Shown piece by piece: positions 1 to 11,870 of a DNA stretch of 64,000 bases (its first letter is position 1; each line of letters begins with the position of its first letter). The notes under the pieces are model-generated. The model saw nothing but the letters and a program-made list of their open reading frames with translations. It was not told where the DNA came from and searched no databases. The position numbers and the translations under genes are program-made. Source of the DNA: Neelides folsomi (lineage: Eukaryota; Arthropoda; Collembola; Neelipleona; Neelidae); assembly GCA_034687125.1 (NCBI GenBank), contig JAQGBZ010000072.1:163045-227044 (forward strand), given 5' to 3'.

Positions 1-770
1 TTAATACTTTTGTTGTTTTTTTGTATTTTATTAACATTACGTGAAGCTATTTTAGCTTGTTTATATCATATATTAGTTTTATACCAGATCCGTATTATTT
101 ATTCATGGACACTACACTATGATCGAATGGATTTCAAACTATCGGTCGCAACGGCTAAATGTGAAAAGTAACGACAAACTGAATACATAAAAGTTTTCAC
201 AGGACATTTTTACCTTTTTGCATTATCAGTTATCATATATTGTTTTGTGAATCCGCCACGCTGCTGTGGGGCTATCCCTATTGCTGTCACATTGGCCCGT
301 GTTCCGGTCCGGGAGCTGTCCACGGCACGCTTTAAACAGGTGACTGACTGACTGACTTTACTGGCATTCTACTTGGGAAGTTCTACAACGATGTAACGTT
401 TTCCTTCGTTCTTATAGGCTAGGCGTTGAAACAAGAATTTATTTAATAAATTAAATGTAATAGTGGCGATTGTAGCCACTTTATTACTCTTTATTTTAAG
501 CTATTATAAATTATTATGCATATCATGATTATTAATTATCTAATTAATCTTATGATTAAATGTAACGTTGTAGAAGTTAGCAAATGGTGCAATAAGGTAT
601 AAAAGTAAATGCAATGCAAACATGCAAAATGCAATGGAAGGATTGTAGAATTTTGCACTAACGTTTCTGACCTCTATTGCAAAATTGAGTAACATTTCCT
701 CATTGGTGCTCTAGAGGGAACCGCCTCCTGGGTCGAAAAAGGGCACGGGACGAGAATTTTATAGAACTAG
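1..770. other. Upstream region of CYC1 with candidate 5' UTR exon
   Basis: No open frame here is convincing. Most is AT-rich; a GC-richer patch near 240-340 is unassigned and ends in a short GACT repeat. The last part, ending at 770, looks like a 5' UTR exon: ACTAG is followed by the donor GTAAGA, and an acceptor TTTGTAG ends at 857, just before the CYC1 ATG at 872. That would give an 87-bp UTR intron (771-857). This is inferred from splice signals only. Confidence 0.4.
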
Positions 771-871
771 GTAAGAAATTTCAAAAAATGAAATATTTTT
801 TCAAAAATATGTTTAATTTTCAATTGCTTTTTATCTCATTGCTCGTCTAATTTGTAGATAATCAAATAAAG

Positions 872-2445
872 ATGGCCGGGGTTCTTGGGAGGATTTCGAG
901 GGCTGTACAATTTTCAAAAAATAACTTTAAGGTGAGTGAGTGGAATAAATAATTTTATCTTCGTTAAATTTAAAAATATACCGTTTTTAAATGTAGTAAG
1001 GTATATATTTAAGGTGATGAGTGTGTTGAGTTTAATTTCGTTACTTTGTTTCCGTTTTGAATTGATTGTTCGTTGATTTTATTTATATAACACTAAAGAA
1101 TTGCACTTCAAGCCGGCCTTCGATTTCGACTACATATTGCATCTTAATTGTTATCTTTTCTACCTTTAAACAACGTTTATTTAATATTTCATTTGTTCTC
1201 TCTTTTCAGAAATTTTCTACATTTAATGTGAGAGACCTAAGTACCTCGAAAAAGCTGGTAAGTTTTGAGCCTATAAATATTGTAAAGTCGCTGATATAAA
1301 TGTCTAGCTATAATAAACCACTTTTAATAAGGACGCTATTAATTATTTTAAATTTATTTCAGTTGTTGGGGTCGGTCAGTTTAGTGGGCGGCAGCGGAGT
1401 CGTTCTTTTAGTAGCCTTAGAACACTCAGTTTCTGCATCCGAGTTGGAACTTCATCCAACGAAGCTTCCTTGGTCGCACAGCGGATGGTTTCAATCTTTA
1501 GATCATGCTTCAGTTCGAAGGGGATATGAGGTTTACAAGCAAGTTTGTGCTGCATGTCATTCGGCAAGGTTCATCTGCTACCGGAACCTCGTTGGAGTAA
1601 CTCATACTGAGGATGAAGCCAAGAAAGAGGCCGAAGAAGTTATGGTATACATTCCACTATAATAAATTTCATAAATTATCAAAAATCTACAATTGAATGT
1701 GGAATAAAAATCTCATGGTTTTCTGTTTAATATTTTCAGGTGACTGATGGGCCTAACGAAGAAGGTTTAATGTTTCAAAGACCGGGAAAATTGTCGGATC
1801 ATTTTCCAAGCCCGTATGATAACGAAGAGGCGGCCAGACATGCCAATAACGGCGCTTTCCCACCTGACCTTTCATACATCACATTGGCCCGCCATGGAGG
1901 AGAAGATTACGTCTTTGCTCTCCTCACCGGTTATTGCGATGCTCCAGCTGGCATTACTTTAAGGGATGGGCAATATTTTAATCCATATTTCCCTGGTGGA
2001 GCAATTGGAATGGCTCAATCACTCTTTAACGAGGTAAAATATTTAATATCCAATTTTAAAATTTCTGTATCTAATTTAAATGAAGTAAAAACTGATAATT
2101 TTTCCTTTTAGACGATTGAATATACTGATGGAACACCGGCAACGGCAAGTCAGCTCGCGAAAGATGTTAGCACGTTTCTCAAATGGTGCGCCGAACCGGA
2201 ACATGATGATAGGAAAAAGATGCTCTTGAAGGTAAATCAAATTGAATAAAACAACTACAATTTAGCCGTTTAATAATCCATTTAAGCACCAGTGACCAAT
2301 CACTCAAAATTCATTCTTTAAATTTTCGTTTCAGGTGATGCTCATCTTCCCGATGCTCGCCGCCATTAGCTACTACCTTAAGAGACACTATTGGACAACG
2401 CTTAAGACTCGAAAGCTCGCCTTCAAACCAGTTTCCAGGAAATAA
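872..2445 (+). CDS. CYC1: Cytochrome c1, heme protein of respiratory complex III
   Basis: Catalytic heme subunit of the mitochondrial cytochrome bc1 complex; it passes electrons from the Rieske protein to cytochrome c. Six exons fit without frame breaks: 872-931, 1210-1257, 1363-1644, 1740-2033, 2112-2231 and 2335-2445, giving 304 aa (human about 325). The first ~36 residues are basic and hydroxylated, as in a mitochondrial presequence. The heme-binding CAACH lies at about residues 98-102 and the axial Met in GAIGMAQ at about 221. Family blocks such as [26 protein letters not shown] and [12 protein letters not shown] are present. A C-terminal membrane anchor begins near residue 269 and is followed by a basic tail. 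AATAAA at 2625-2630 is a plausible poly(A) signal. The small first two exons were placed by splice sites and frame; the rest is certain. Confidence 0.96.
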
Positions 2446-3173
2446 ATGAGTAGAAATTCCCCGTGTTTCATGAACCGTAGTGAGGCAAATGAGTGAAAAT
2501 ACTGTTAATATCTATAATTGAGTAATTTAAAATCCTATTATCTAAATTAAACTAATGTTCAGTTAAAAGCGTCTTCATTTAAAGTTCTATCGGCGAATAT
2601 TATGTACTCATCAGAAAAATAGAGAATAAAATCAGTCAACTTTCTTCGTATGTATGATGATGAATAATGCATTTCACATTTTATTGATTTGTGCATTCAT
2701 TATAAAACTAATTCGAAGGTTGAAATTATGAAAGAATAATTTTACATATTATTTATTCAAATAATAATAAATTTTGATTTTATTACATCATAAAGAATTA
2801 TATTTAATATTTATTATGCATTAGATTAGACGTAAACCGAGATGAAGAATATAAATTTTCAGTGGATAAAAGAAAGGTAGAATCGCCCACTAGCAATATG
2901 TTTAAGTAATAAAGAAAATGGAGTATAATAGTAATAATTGAATCATAATAATGAACTGAAGAAGGATCATAAAAGATACATGTAGAATATTAAATTCGAG
3001 ACTTTGAAGTAATCATAATTGTAGGTCGGTTTACTTGGCGTAGAAATGAGCCAACTCTTCTAAAAACTACAATATAATTGTTGAATCATTTTGTAGTACA
3101 ATAGTTAAGAAGTTATGATATTATTTTTCTTACGATTATTATTTATTTAATTTAAGTGCGAGTGGATGTTGGT
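2446..3173. other. Convergent 3' intergenic region
   Basis: Lies between the stop codons of CYC1 (+) and UBE2V (-). It is AT-rich and presumably holds both 3' UTRs; AATAAA at 2625-2630 would serve CYC1. I see no further gene. Confidence 0.6.
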
Positions 3174-4363
3174 TTAGAATGTGGACCCTTCTGGGGGCTG
3201 AGTTAACTTCACGTTGTCTTTCAAGGTCATGAGTCTTCGAATTTCTTGTAGGATCGTTTTAATAGTGTAATCCCGTTGCCATCTTCCTAAGATCGGCACT
3301 TGACGAATATCCACCTGCAAATTAATCAATAGTACTTTACCATACACCATAATACATAAAGTTTATAAGGACATTGAGCACAATTATCAAGATTTGAATA
3401 CATTTTCAATAAATTCAATAGTAAAATGCAATCCGAGTGTTTGCCTTTATAAAGAATTAAAGTTGACCTAATATGATTACAATTGGCTATTATTCAAGTA
3501 AAATCGAAAGTTCCTTTCATGGATTAATTCTAAAGGGCTCAATGAATCTGATTGATAAATCAATAATAGCCCATTTGTACAAAGTCGAGTTAAAAATGAA
3601 GTTCGACTTTGTTCTTTTGTATTTCTTTATCGTGAATGAGAAAGATAGAATTGAACTTACATTCCCATTAGTATTGCTAACACAGGTCATATTAATCCGG
3701 GAGAGGAAACGAACAACGGGCGGATCATCAGGATACCTCTCATTACATTCCATTCGTAAGCTGTACATCCTATTTTCATATGGAGTCTGAAAAAATAATC
3801 AATGAGTGTCAACTCTTCCATTTTAAATTTAATCCCATGATGAAGGAGCTTACTCTGGGAGGACCGATAATCATGCAGGTCCAAGAAGTGAGAGTCATAT
3901 CTTCATCATTTTCGAGTCCCCAACTTATAGTACCATCACCAACGCCCTTCTGCCCTTGTTCCAGTTCCTCGAGGAGCCGGAAAGTCCTTGGAACGACTAT
4001 TGGAATATTAAAATCATATTAATAACTTTTCAACTCCACTACAAACACTTTTACATTCTAAAATAAAATTACTATCTACGTCACGACCAAAAAAATTCAA
4101 TGAGCTAAGATTATTCAAAATATGTCAATTTAAACTACTAAAACGTCTTTCATTCATGAACCACCCCATTATAATTTCATCAATAATTATCAAAATCAAA
4201 TTGGTGAATGCCCAAGGGCTATAGTTCGAAATTAATTGAAATGAAATGGAATGAAATGATGGCATACAAGCATGTCCGGTAAATTATGATGCGGCAGTAG
4301 GGAAATGCGGAAGTAATAAATGGGAAGTAGATGAGCGGAAGTTGTCTTACCCACTCCACTCAT
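3174..4363 (-). CDS. UBE2V: Ubiquitin-conjugating enzyme E2 variant (UEV1/MMS2 type)
   Basis: Catalytically inactive E2 variant that pairs with UBC13/UBE2N to build Lys63-linked ubiquitin chains in DNA-damage tolerance and signalling. Four exons on the minus strand: 4351-4363 (a 13-nt first exon, MSGV), 3854-3996, 3661-3786 and 3174-3314, giving 140 aa (family 140-147). Diagnostic blocks are [41 protein letters not shown] and [10 protein letters not shown], then a C-terminus with ILQEIRRLM and QPPEG. As expected of a UEV, the HPN motif and active-site Cys of true E2s are absent; the corresponding stretch reads NTNGNVD. The first exon was chosen because it restores the conserved start and phase. 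It is head-to-head with PRMT7 (388 bp between the start codons). I cannot say whether it is V1 or V2. Confidence 0.93.
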
Positions 4364-4751
4364 CGTACAAGATGAGTTGTTGATGGGAATGAAGCGGCGG
4401 AGTTGATTCGGTTCTCTCTAATTGTCGTATTCTCCGAAATCGGTTTGTGATTTTTGTGGTGCGACTCTTTCTCCGACACGGCCTCCTAGATCTGCTGACA
4501 TGTTTTCCCCATCTCTTTCCTGCGAGGCTCTCTAGAGGAGGAGACGCAAGCTCAGAACCCCCACAGCCAAACCTCAAATCGCCAAATACATGAAATAGAA
4601 TTATATGTAGGAGAAGAACCACATGTGGACTCGGACTTGGCAAAATCATAACGTTGTTTGCAAATTATTCCATTCAAAATTATACGACAATAAAAGATAT
4701 CACATAATCAATCGAGTTTTCAAGTTACACAACTGGAGCATAAGAATAACA
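4364..4751. promoter_or_regulatory. Candidate bidirectional promoter, UBE2V / PRMT7
   Basis: 388 bp separate the start codons of two divergent genes, so both transcription starts must lie here unless there are distant 5' UTR exons. The interval contains a GC-richer patch near 4470-4570. No specific factor site is claimed. Confidence 0.5.
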
Positions 4752-7445
4752 ATGGGAGAAATCAACTTTGTCCAAAGACTCTCTCCTGGATCTGGAAAAT
4801 TGGAATGGATTGAACAACCCAATGACTACGATTTTCATCAAGAAATTGCGAGGGCGGCTTATGCCGACATGCTCCATGATCACGATCGAGTATTAAAATA
4901 CCTAATATATTTAAACCTAACTTACTAACTTTATATTAATAGCGTTGGTTAGAATTGACATTCCTAATTGTGTTGTTTTAAATTATAGAATATGAAGTAT
5001 TACGAAGCGCTCAAAATTGCAGTAAGGCTGAAGCATGAAAAGGGTGAAGAAGCAATTGTTTTGGACATTGGAACGGGGACTGGACTGTTGTCAATGCAAG
5101 CAATTAGGGCTGGCGCTGATGTAGTTTACGCTTGCGAGGTATATACGAGAATGAAATATTTAAATAATAATCTCATTGCTAGATTCCGAAAAAAACTAAT
5201 TGTACTGTATACAATATCTTAATTAATTAACTTTTTCTTTCTTTTTGTTAGGCGTTTAAGCCAATGGCCGAATGTGCGAAGAATGTTCTCAAACGGAATA
5301 ATGTGTCGGACAAGATCAAATTGATCCCGAAAAGATCCACCGAACTCGAAGTTGGTCCTGGGAAGGATCTTGAAAGAAGAGCAAACATTCTAGTGACAGA
5401 GGTCTTTGACACTGAACTGATTGGAGAAGGAGCTATTTTCACTTTCAATCACGCAAATGAAAATTTGTTAACGGTATTAAAACATTACTAGACTTACTCT
5501 AACTTTAGCATATTATATAATAGTCATTTGCTCAGTCTGCTGAATATCATTTTTTAATTAATAGGAAGACTGTACTATAATTCCACAAAAAGCGACCATA
5601 TATGCACAAGTTGTAAATTGCCCTTTGATAAAGTCTTGGAATGTGATTGAACCAATAAGTTTACCAAACGGTATTAAAATCAAACTGCCTGAAAAGGTGG
5701 CCGAATGCTATGGAGTTCCTAGTGTTCACGATCTTCAATTAAGCGAATTGAAGCCGAGTGAATTCAAATCCCTTTCGCAGCCTCTTCCTATATTCGAGTA
5801 AGTTTATTTACTCTATAATCGAAATTACATTCATGGAATGTTTTACTATAAAATAAAACTTTTTAACTTTTAAACTCTAAAAGTTGTTTATTTTATTTTA
5901 AATAGGTTTGACTGGTCAACTAAAACGCTTTCATCGCGCCCTTCGGTCGTCAAATTTGTGAATGAGTTAAAAGAATCCATTGAAGCTAACGGTGTTTTTA
6001 TGTGGTGGGATCTTCTGATGGATCCTTTAAGTGAAAATATCATATCATGTCAACCCAACTGGCTCAATGGAGAAAATGCATCTTGGAGAGATCATTGGAT
6101 GCAAGCGATTTACTATCTTCCAAATCCCTTAACCATTCTTCCAGAGTCAACTTGTTACTTGGAATCATTCCATGATGAATTTTCTTTGTGGTTTAATTTG
6201 GCACTTGAAGCTCCAAAGCTCCCTTTGATTGGAGCGGAAGAAAGACCCATTTGTCATTGTGGAATTCACACTGTTTTGAGTCGAAGCAGAATTGGAATGA
6301 TAAATGACAAAGATAGGATTGAAAAGTTTCGAATTGCTTTAGAAAAAGTGATTGAGCCTGGAGAATCTGTTTGTTTGTGCATTAGCGAGTCGAGTCTTTT
6401 ACCGCTAATTGCAGCTGGACTTGGAGCAAAGAAAGTTTTTGTTGTTGACACAGTGAGACCTAGTGCAGCAGCATTTGAAGAATTTATTGCTCTTAATCAT
6501 ATGGAAAATATCGTCACAATCATCCCAAAGTTTCCTGATGAAATTACTCCCGAGGATTTACCATACAAAGTAATCATGCTGTAAATATTTATTATTGGCG
6601 ATATTCGTATTAAATTATACAATTCTTTACATTTTTATATTAATTCTTTTAAGAATCAGCAGTGTAATTAATGTTTATATATTTATTCCTAGATTGATGT
6701 TGTGTTTGGGGATCCGTTCTTCCAATCATCTGTTTATCCATGGAACAATTTACTATTTTGGTTTGCTCTCAAGTTCCTTCGTTGGAGCTTTTCTCCAAAT
6801 GTTTCCATTGTGCCTTGCAAAGGCCACTTGAAAGGGCTTCCAGTTCAATTTGAGCATTTGTGGAAAATTAAAGCTCCTGTTGGGAAAGCTTGCTTGGGAG
6901 AATTCGATTTGATTGATTTCGACAATTTAATTAAGGTTATTTAATTGTCATTATTATAATACCTTACATTGTACATTCCTAATTTCTAGTAATTTAGCAC
7001 GAAAAATCACAATGACCAATTGGTAATTTTTATTTAGAAATCTCTTGATGTTGAAGAAAGACCGGTTGACGCTGAACCTTTGTGGGAGTATCCAGGGATT
7101 CCAACGGGCCCTTCATTCCAAATTGCTTCCTTCGACTTTACAACTCCGATAGAATCGGTTGAAAGATTCGAAACACGTGGGGAAGTCGAGCAAGACGGAT
7201 CGGCCAATTTGAATGGGATTGCTCTATGGATGGATTGGGAATTGGAAGATAATCTGTTTATTTCTACGGGACCAAAGAAGGATCCAGTCGTTGGCCAAAA
7301 GGTCATTTGGGACATGTATTCGAAACAAGGTGTTTACCTCTTTTGGAAAAATATAAAGAAAGAATCTCAACAGAAGATTACATACGAGTGCCTTTTTAAT
7401 CCTAACAATGGAGATGTCAACTTTACATTTAAACAACTTTCTTGA
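4752..7445 (+). CDS. PRMT7: Protein arginine N-methyltransferase 7
   Basis: Type III arginine methyltransferase: forms monomethylarginine on RGG-like and histone substrates using S-adenosylmethionine. Seven exons: 4752-4889, 4989-5138, 5252-5473, 5565-5797, 5906-6569, 6693-6935 and 7038-7445, totalling 685 aa (human 692). The N-terminal block [20 protein letters not shown] matches PRMT7. SAM motif [12 protein letters not shown], is at about residues 70-80. The double-glutamate loop [13 protein letters not shown] spans about 144-156 with both Glu present. The second methyltransferase-like module, typical of PRMT7, has the conserved [25 protein letters not shown] and FGDPFF blocks and a degenerate SAM site ([15 protein letters not shown]). 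Start 4752 gives the usual short N-terminus; the frame stays open further upstream but with unrelated sequence. Confidence 0.96.
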
Positions 7446-8122
7446 AAAGTTAATTATCTTATTTTCACGATATTGCTTTTAGGTATTGTAATATGATATA
7501 CATATTTATACCAAAAACCAAATACATCATATTTATCAATATTACGCTATGTTATGAATTACGTGTTTACTTTTACTATATTATAATTACTGTATAATAC
7601 ATTAAAAGTACAATAATCTTAAAATGTATAAAAAATGTTAGCTTATAGATGATTTGCGATACTCTTAAAACAGTTTGTTATTGTTCAAGTATTGGATGTA
7701 TAAAATAATTTGTTTAACTATTGTTTCCGAATAATTTTTAATAGTATTTTACTTTTATTAACATTAATTTATTGTTGAATATTTATAAACATGGTTTATT
7801 GTTTCGCATTAAATAAAATACTCACTCACATTCGAATACGAGTCTAATCTCATAATTTCGCCTACTTTAACTTTAGTACACAATTTGGTTATACCCATTA
7901 GTTTTATCGACGTATTGGTTATTCTCATAAGGAGATATAAAAATCAATTATTTAAACATGGAAACGGTCGCTATCTTAATTCGATCAAACTGGACGCCAT
8001 CCTCAATACTTTCCTTCATAGTAAAATTTCATTTGATTCTACACATTTTTCTCTTCAAATAATTTTCTCTAAAGTGTAATTCACCCATTTTACATTCAAT
8101 ATTCATAAAAGCTTTTAACACC
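7446..8122. other. Intergenic, PRMT7 3' end to tektin-2
   Basis: AT-rich. An AATAAA at about 7812-7817 could end the PRMT7 transcript. I see no gene; short open frames here have no family features. Confidence 0.5.
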
Positions 8123-10537
8123 ATGTTGGGTAAAGTAACATGTCGTCTCGAGAAGCCAACGGAGAAACGGAACAAAGCAGATTGGGACCACTGGACCTGG
8201 AATTTCGCAAATCATGCAGAAATGCAAAGAGAGGACACTTTTCGTGTAAATTAAATGATAATTAAACTTCATATTCACAACCTTTATGAATTATGATAGT
8301 GTCTTTTATAGAAAGTTTAATTTCTCTGCTTTCACTGTTTGGCTTCATTGTATACATTTAAAATTTTTCTTTTAGATTCGACACGAAGGACGGTCTGTGA
8401 GAAACGAAATTGGGATTCAAGCAAGATGGGACACTTATAAAAATAACAACAGGATTAAAGAGAGGTTAATAATATAAGGAAAATTAAGCAAATTAACAAA
8501 AAAATGCAACTATCAGTATCAGTAGATTATACCATTAGCATTAGTACATAGGTTATAGAGCTTTTCCATTTGAACTTTCCAATTCATACTTTTGCATGTC
8601 AATAATACATTGAATAATTAAAAGTTTTTAATCGTTGAAAATAATGAGATTTCTAATTTAGGATAACAGAAATTGACAATTGGCGAGTCGCTCTTGAACA
8701 AACAGTCGCAACCATCGACTTGGAATTAAAGAAGATTTGCAGTGCTAAAGAAGCAGTAGAGCAAGCGATTGAGACAAAAGTTCAACTTTGCACAAAATTT
8801 TATTTTATCGTTTTGAGTAAAATTACCTCAAAAATAACACTTACACTTACATTTAGGTCATTGATCTGGACACTGTGAACGAAATCATGAGCATCCGAGA
8901 GCAAAGAAGAGGGACTGACTACGTCGCTGACGAACCTCAATGCGAGCTCACAAGAGTACAATAATCTTTTATTTTTCACATCATTGACCATTCAACTCGT
9001 TTTTCTTTTGTGTATTTTTGTGACGTACCCAATTACAGGATATTTTTATTAAAGTCTTGAACTCTGAAATACATGAATAGCTGCTATATGTTATGACAAC
9101 TGTTCATGAATCATTTTCTAAACTTGAGATTTTGGGAATTCCGAAAATTATGTAATACAGGATAATCTCCAATAATTTTACATTTTCCTTTAAGGTTCAT
9201 TAACTTAAAAGCGTCATTGTAGGAAACCTGCCTTCTTAAAGAAACGAGAAATCTTTTGGAAGCGAAAGGTCAAGAGGCCTGGCATCAAATCGCTCGACTC
9301 CAAGAGGTTCGCCAGTTGATCCTTCGGGATTTAAATGAAAAAGTCTTGGCTTTGGACATTGACCGCTATCTTCTTGGCCTTTCGGAGACATCAACCGAAA
9401 TTGCTCTTCGTCCTGACCCCCTCCGGATTCCTAAAGGGTTAAAGAAGAAAAACACTGACGTATTTGATCTAACTTTTTTCTATAATTTTTAGCATGATGA
9501 CACCGCAAGCCTGGGAAGAACAGAGTCGGTTCAACAAGGTTCGTGCCGACTGTGAACTTGCCAACTCGGTTAAGCTCCGCGAAAGCATGTTGCTTACAAT
9601 TGACCAAACTTACTTGGATCTCAAAGCGCAAAGGGAAGTTACTGATTTTGCTCTCAGAAAACGAATTCATGAAATTCTGAAGAACAACAGTGAACTCATA
9701 TATCAAAAAAAAAAGGTTGCTAATTCACTTTACTGATTTCAGTATGCACATTTTTGCTGAGATAAATATGACCACAATTCCAATGAATCCTATGAATCAG
9801 AAATAAACTGAACTAATTTGATATTAAAAATTTTTCTAAAATATATTTTGCAATTATATCTTATAAAAATTAAAGTTGTTTTAATATTGAATTACTTTGT
9901 AATTGGATCAGATTCTCAAAGAAATGTGCAAAGTCGAGCAAGAGATTAGAGACATTGAGGACGCTATTAATGACAAAACGAATAAAATGAAGTTGGCCGA
10001 AACTCGATTGGAACACCGAACATACCGCTATGGAGTTGAACTCACTCGTGACGATCCTCAATATGGATTATCCCAGGAAGTAATTCAGCTCAGAGAAGGA
10101 GAAAAGGCTCTAAGGAACAAACTCAATGAAGCCAAGTGAGTTTTTTCATCAATTATAAATAATAAGCATGTGTAGTTTGCTAGTCGCTTTTCGAAAAAAC
10201 TAATTATTTGATGACGATTTTAGGAAAGCGCTGAACATGCTCGCACAGTTTCTCTCATGTCTTGAAGATGAACTTGAGAGGAAGGCGGAAACGAGAGTAC
10301 TTGAACAGCAAGCTTTGGATGTTCGTGGAAGAATCGCAGCTGCAAATGACACACCGCTGACGAAAACGGATAGGAACATTGCTCTCTCTGTATGTTAAAT
10401 TAATTTAACCATTTTAATGGTTTTTTCATATGAATCAAATTAATAATGGTTCATTGGTTTTAAAGGCGACGATTCCTGTTCCTGAGGACCGACGAAGGCA
10501 GATGGGAGAAATTGGACGAATTTGTCAACCACATTGA
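8123..10537 (+). CDS. TEKT2: Tektin-2, ciliary/flagellar doublet microtubule inner protein
   Basis: Filamentous coiled-coil protein inside axonemal doublet microtubules, expected in cilia and sperm flagella. Nine exons fit in frame: 8123-8245, 8376-8464, 8662-8779, 8857-8955, 9223-9437, 9493-9715, 9912-10135, 10224-10389 and 10466-10537; total 442 aa (human tektin-2 is 430). The sequence follows tektin-2 from end to end: an N-terminal Trp-rich segment (ADWDHWTWNF), IRHEGRSVRNE, IDNWRVALEQ, SRFNKVRAD, and the conserved LEHRTYRYGVELTRD with the PQYGL that follows it in tektin-2. The family nonapeptide RPNVELCRD appears here as RYGVELTRD, so Pro, Asn and the conserved Cys are replaced. No tektin relatives adjoin it. 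Confident as a tektin; tektin-2 specifically by the PQYGL block and length. Confidence 0.92.
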
Positions 10538-11870
10538 TGAAAAGAAGATTTCTACTCTTTCACTCGAAGTAGTGATTTAAATCGTCTAATATGAAACTTA
10601 AGATAAAATTGAAAATTTTCCCAATACAAAAACATGCAAATATGAAAAGTAATGCATCTAGTCGCATTATAATATTTGTAAAAAAATACCATAATGTATA
10701 TTGCAATAATTCTACAAGTAACATATTTATAATTAGCCATTTATGTATCTGTCTGTATATATTCTCATAAAAATATTAAATGTAAAATATTCCTAAATTT
10801 GGGATTGAACAAAATCCACACTACAAAGTATAACTTATAAATATTACATTTTCACATGAATAAATTGAATGTGAAATTTTAAGATATGTTTTCATAAAGT
10901 TAGTAGGTATTCATTTACATAATATATTAAAATTAAATTCATTTGTATGCTACATCAAAAATCATCTATTCTATTGGCATGTATAAAGGTAATATTTTTA
11001 TAGTGCAAGCTTAGGTTTGGAGTCTTTAATTAGATATAGCATGTAAACAATTTATTCGGCCTACATAAAGATGTTTCATGAACTTCATAGTTCAAAGTCC
11101 ATATATTACAGAATATAGGTAGTAAAAAATTAACATTTAACCGAAAATTAAAAAAAGGTAGGTAAATTATGCAGTTAATAATACTTAGGCGTTTAGTAAG
11201 CGTTTACTTTTTACTTGAATTTATTTTAAATTGGTGAGTACTAAAAATATCTTAATATTAATTTCACATGTTACTTAATTTGACTAGACTTGTAGTAAGG
11301 CTCAATTTAAGATAAATAGCATTAATCTAATCTTATTTATTAATAATTAAACTTATTTGGCACAAACTAAGATAATAAAATTGTGTATTGGTGAAAATCA
11401 AAAAGTAATTAATAACACTCCAATATATTATATATATTTAAATAGCAAATATTTATTTGACATCATAATCGTGCATTAAAAACTTTTAAATACATTATGC
11501 ATTGGTAAGTACTTACTCGCTGGGCAAGAAAGAGAATGGAAAATCTACGCGCAGTAGGGAAAAGAAATGCAAGCCGAAACCAAAAGATTTTCATTTCTCT
11601 TTCTTGCCCATGTAGTAGGCTAGTAGGTACTATTTAAAGTATTTATAAATATAAAAATTACTCTTGAGGAATTTGTTTGCCTTAAAATTTCAAGAGACTT
11701 GTACAAATGCTCTTATGTAAGTATTAAAACATTTCAAGGTAAATTACAAGTTCATCTTATTTAAAAAAAATATCACAGTTTTACAAATAAATATTAGGTA
11801 TATCAAATCAGTTTATCAAAAAGTTTTCACTGTAATAAAATAAGTAAACAAAGTTGTACAATATGCACTG
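10538..11870. other. AT-rich intergenic region with a fold-back repeat
   Basis: Lies between the 3' ends of tektin-2 and the PVF-like gene, so it should hold both 3' UTRs. No coding region is supported. The only structure I see is the inverted repeat at 11521-11610, listed separately. Confidence 0.5.
11521..11610. repeat. Fold-back inverted repeat (26-bp arms)
   Basis: Arms 11521-11546 and 11585-11610 are reverse complements apart from a small shift in the A-run; both carry TGGGCAAGAAAGAGAA. The loop is 38 bp. Weaker pairing continues outward (AGTACTTACT against AGTAGGTACT). It could be a MITE remnant or a transcribed hairpin. I do not recognise a miRNA family in it. Confidence 0.6.
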
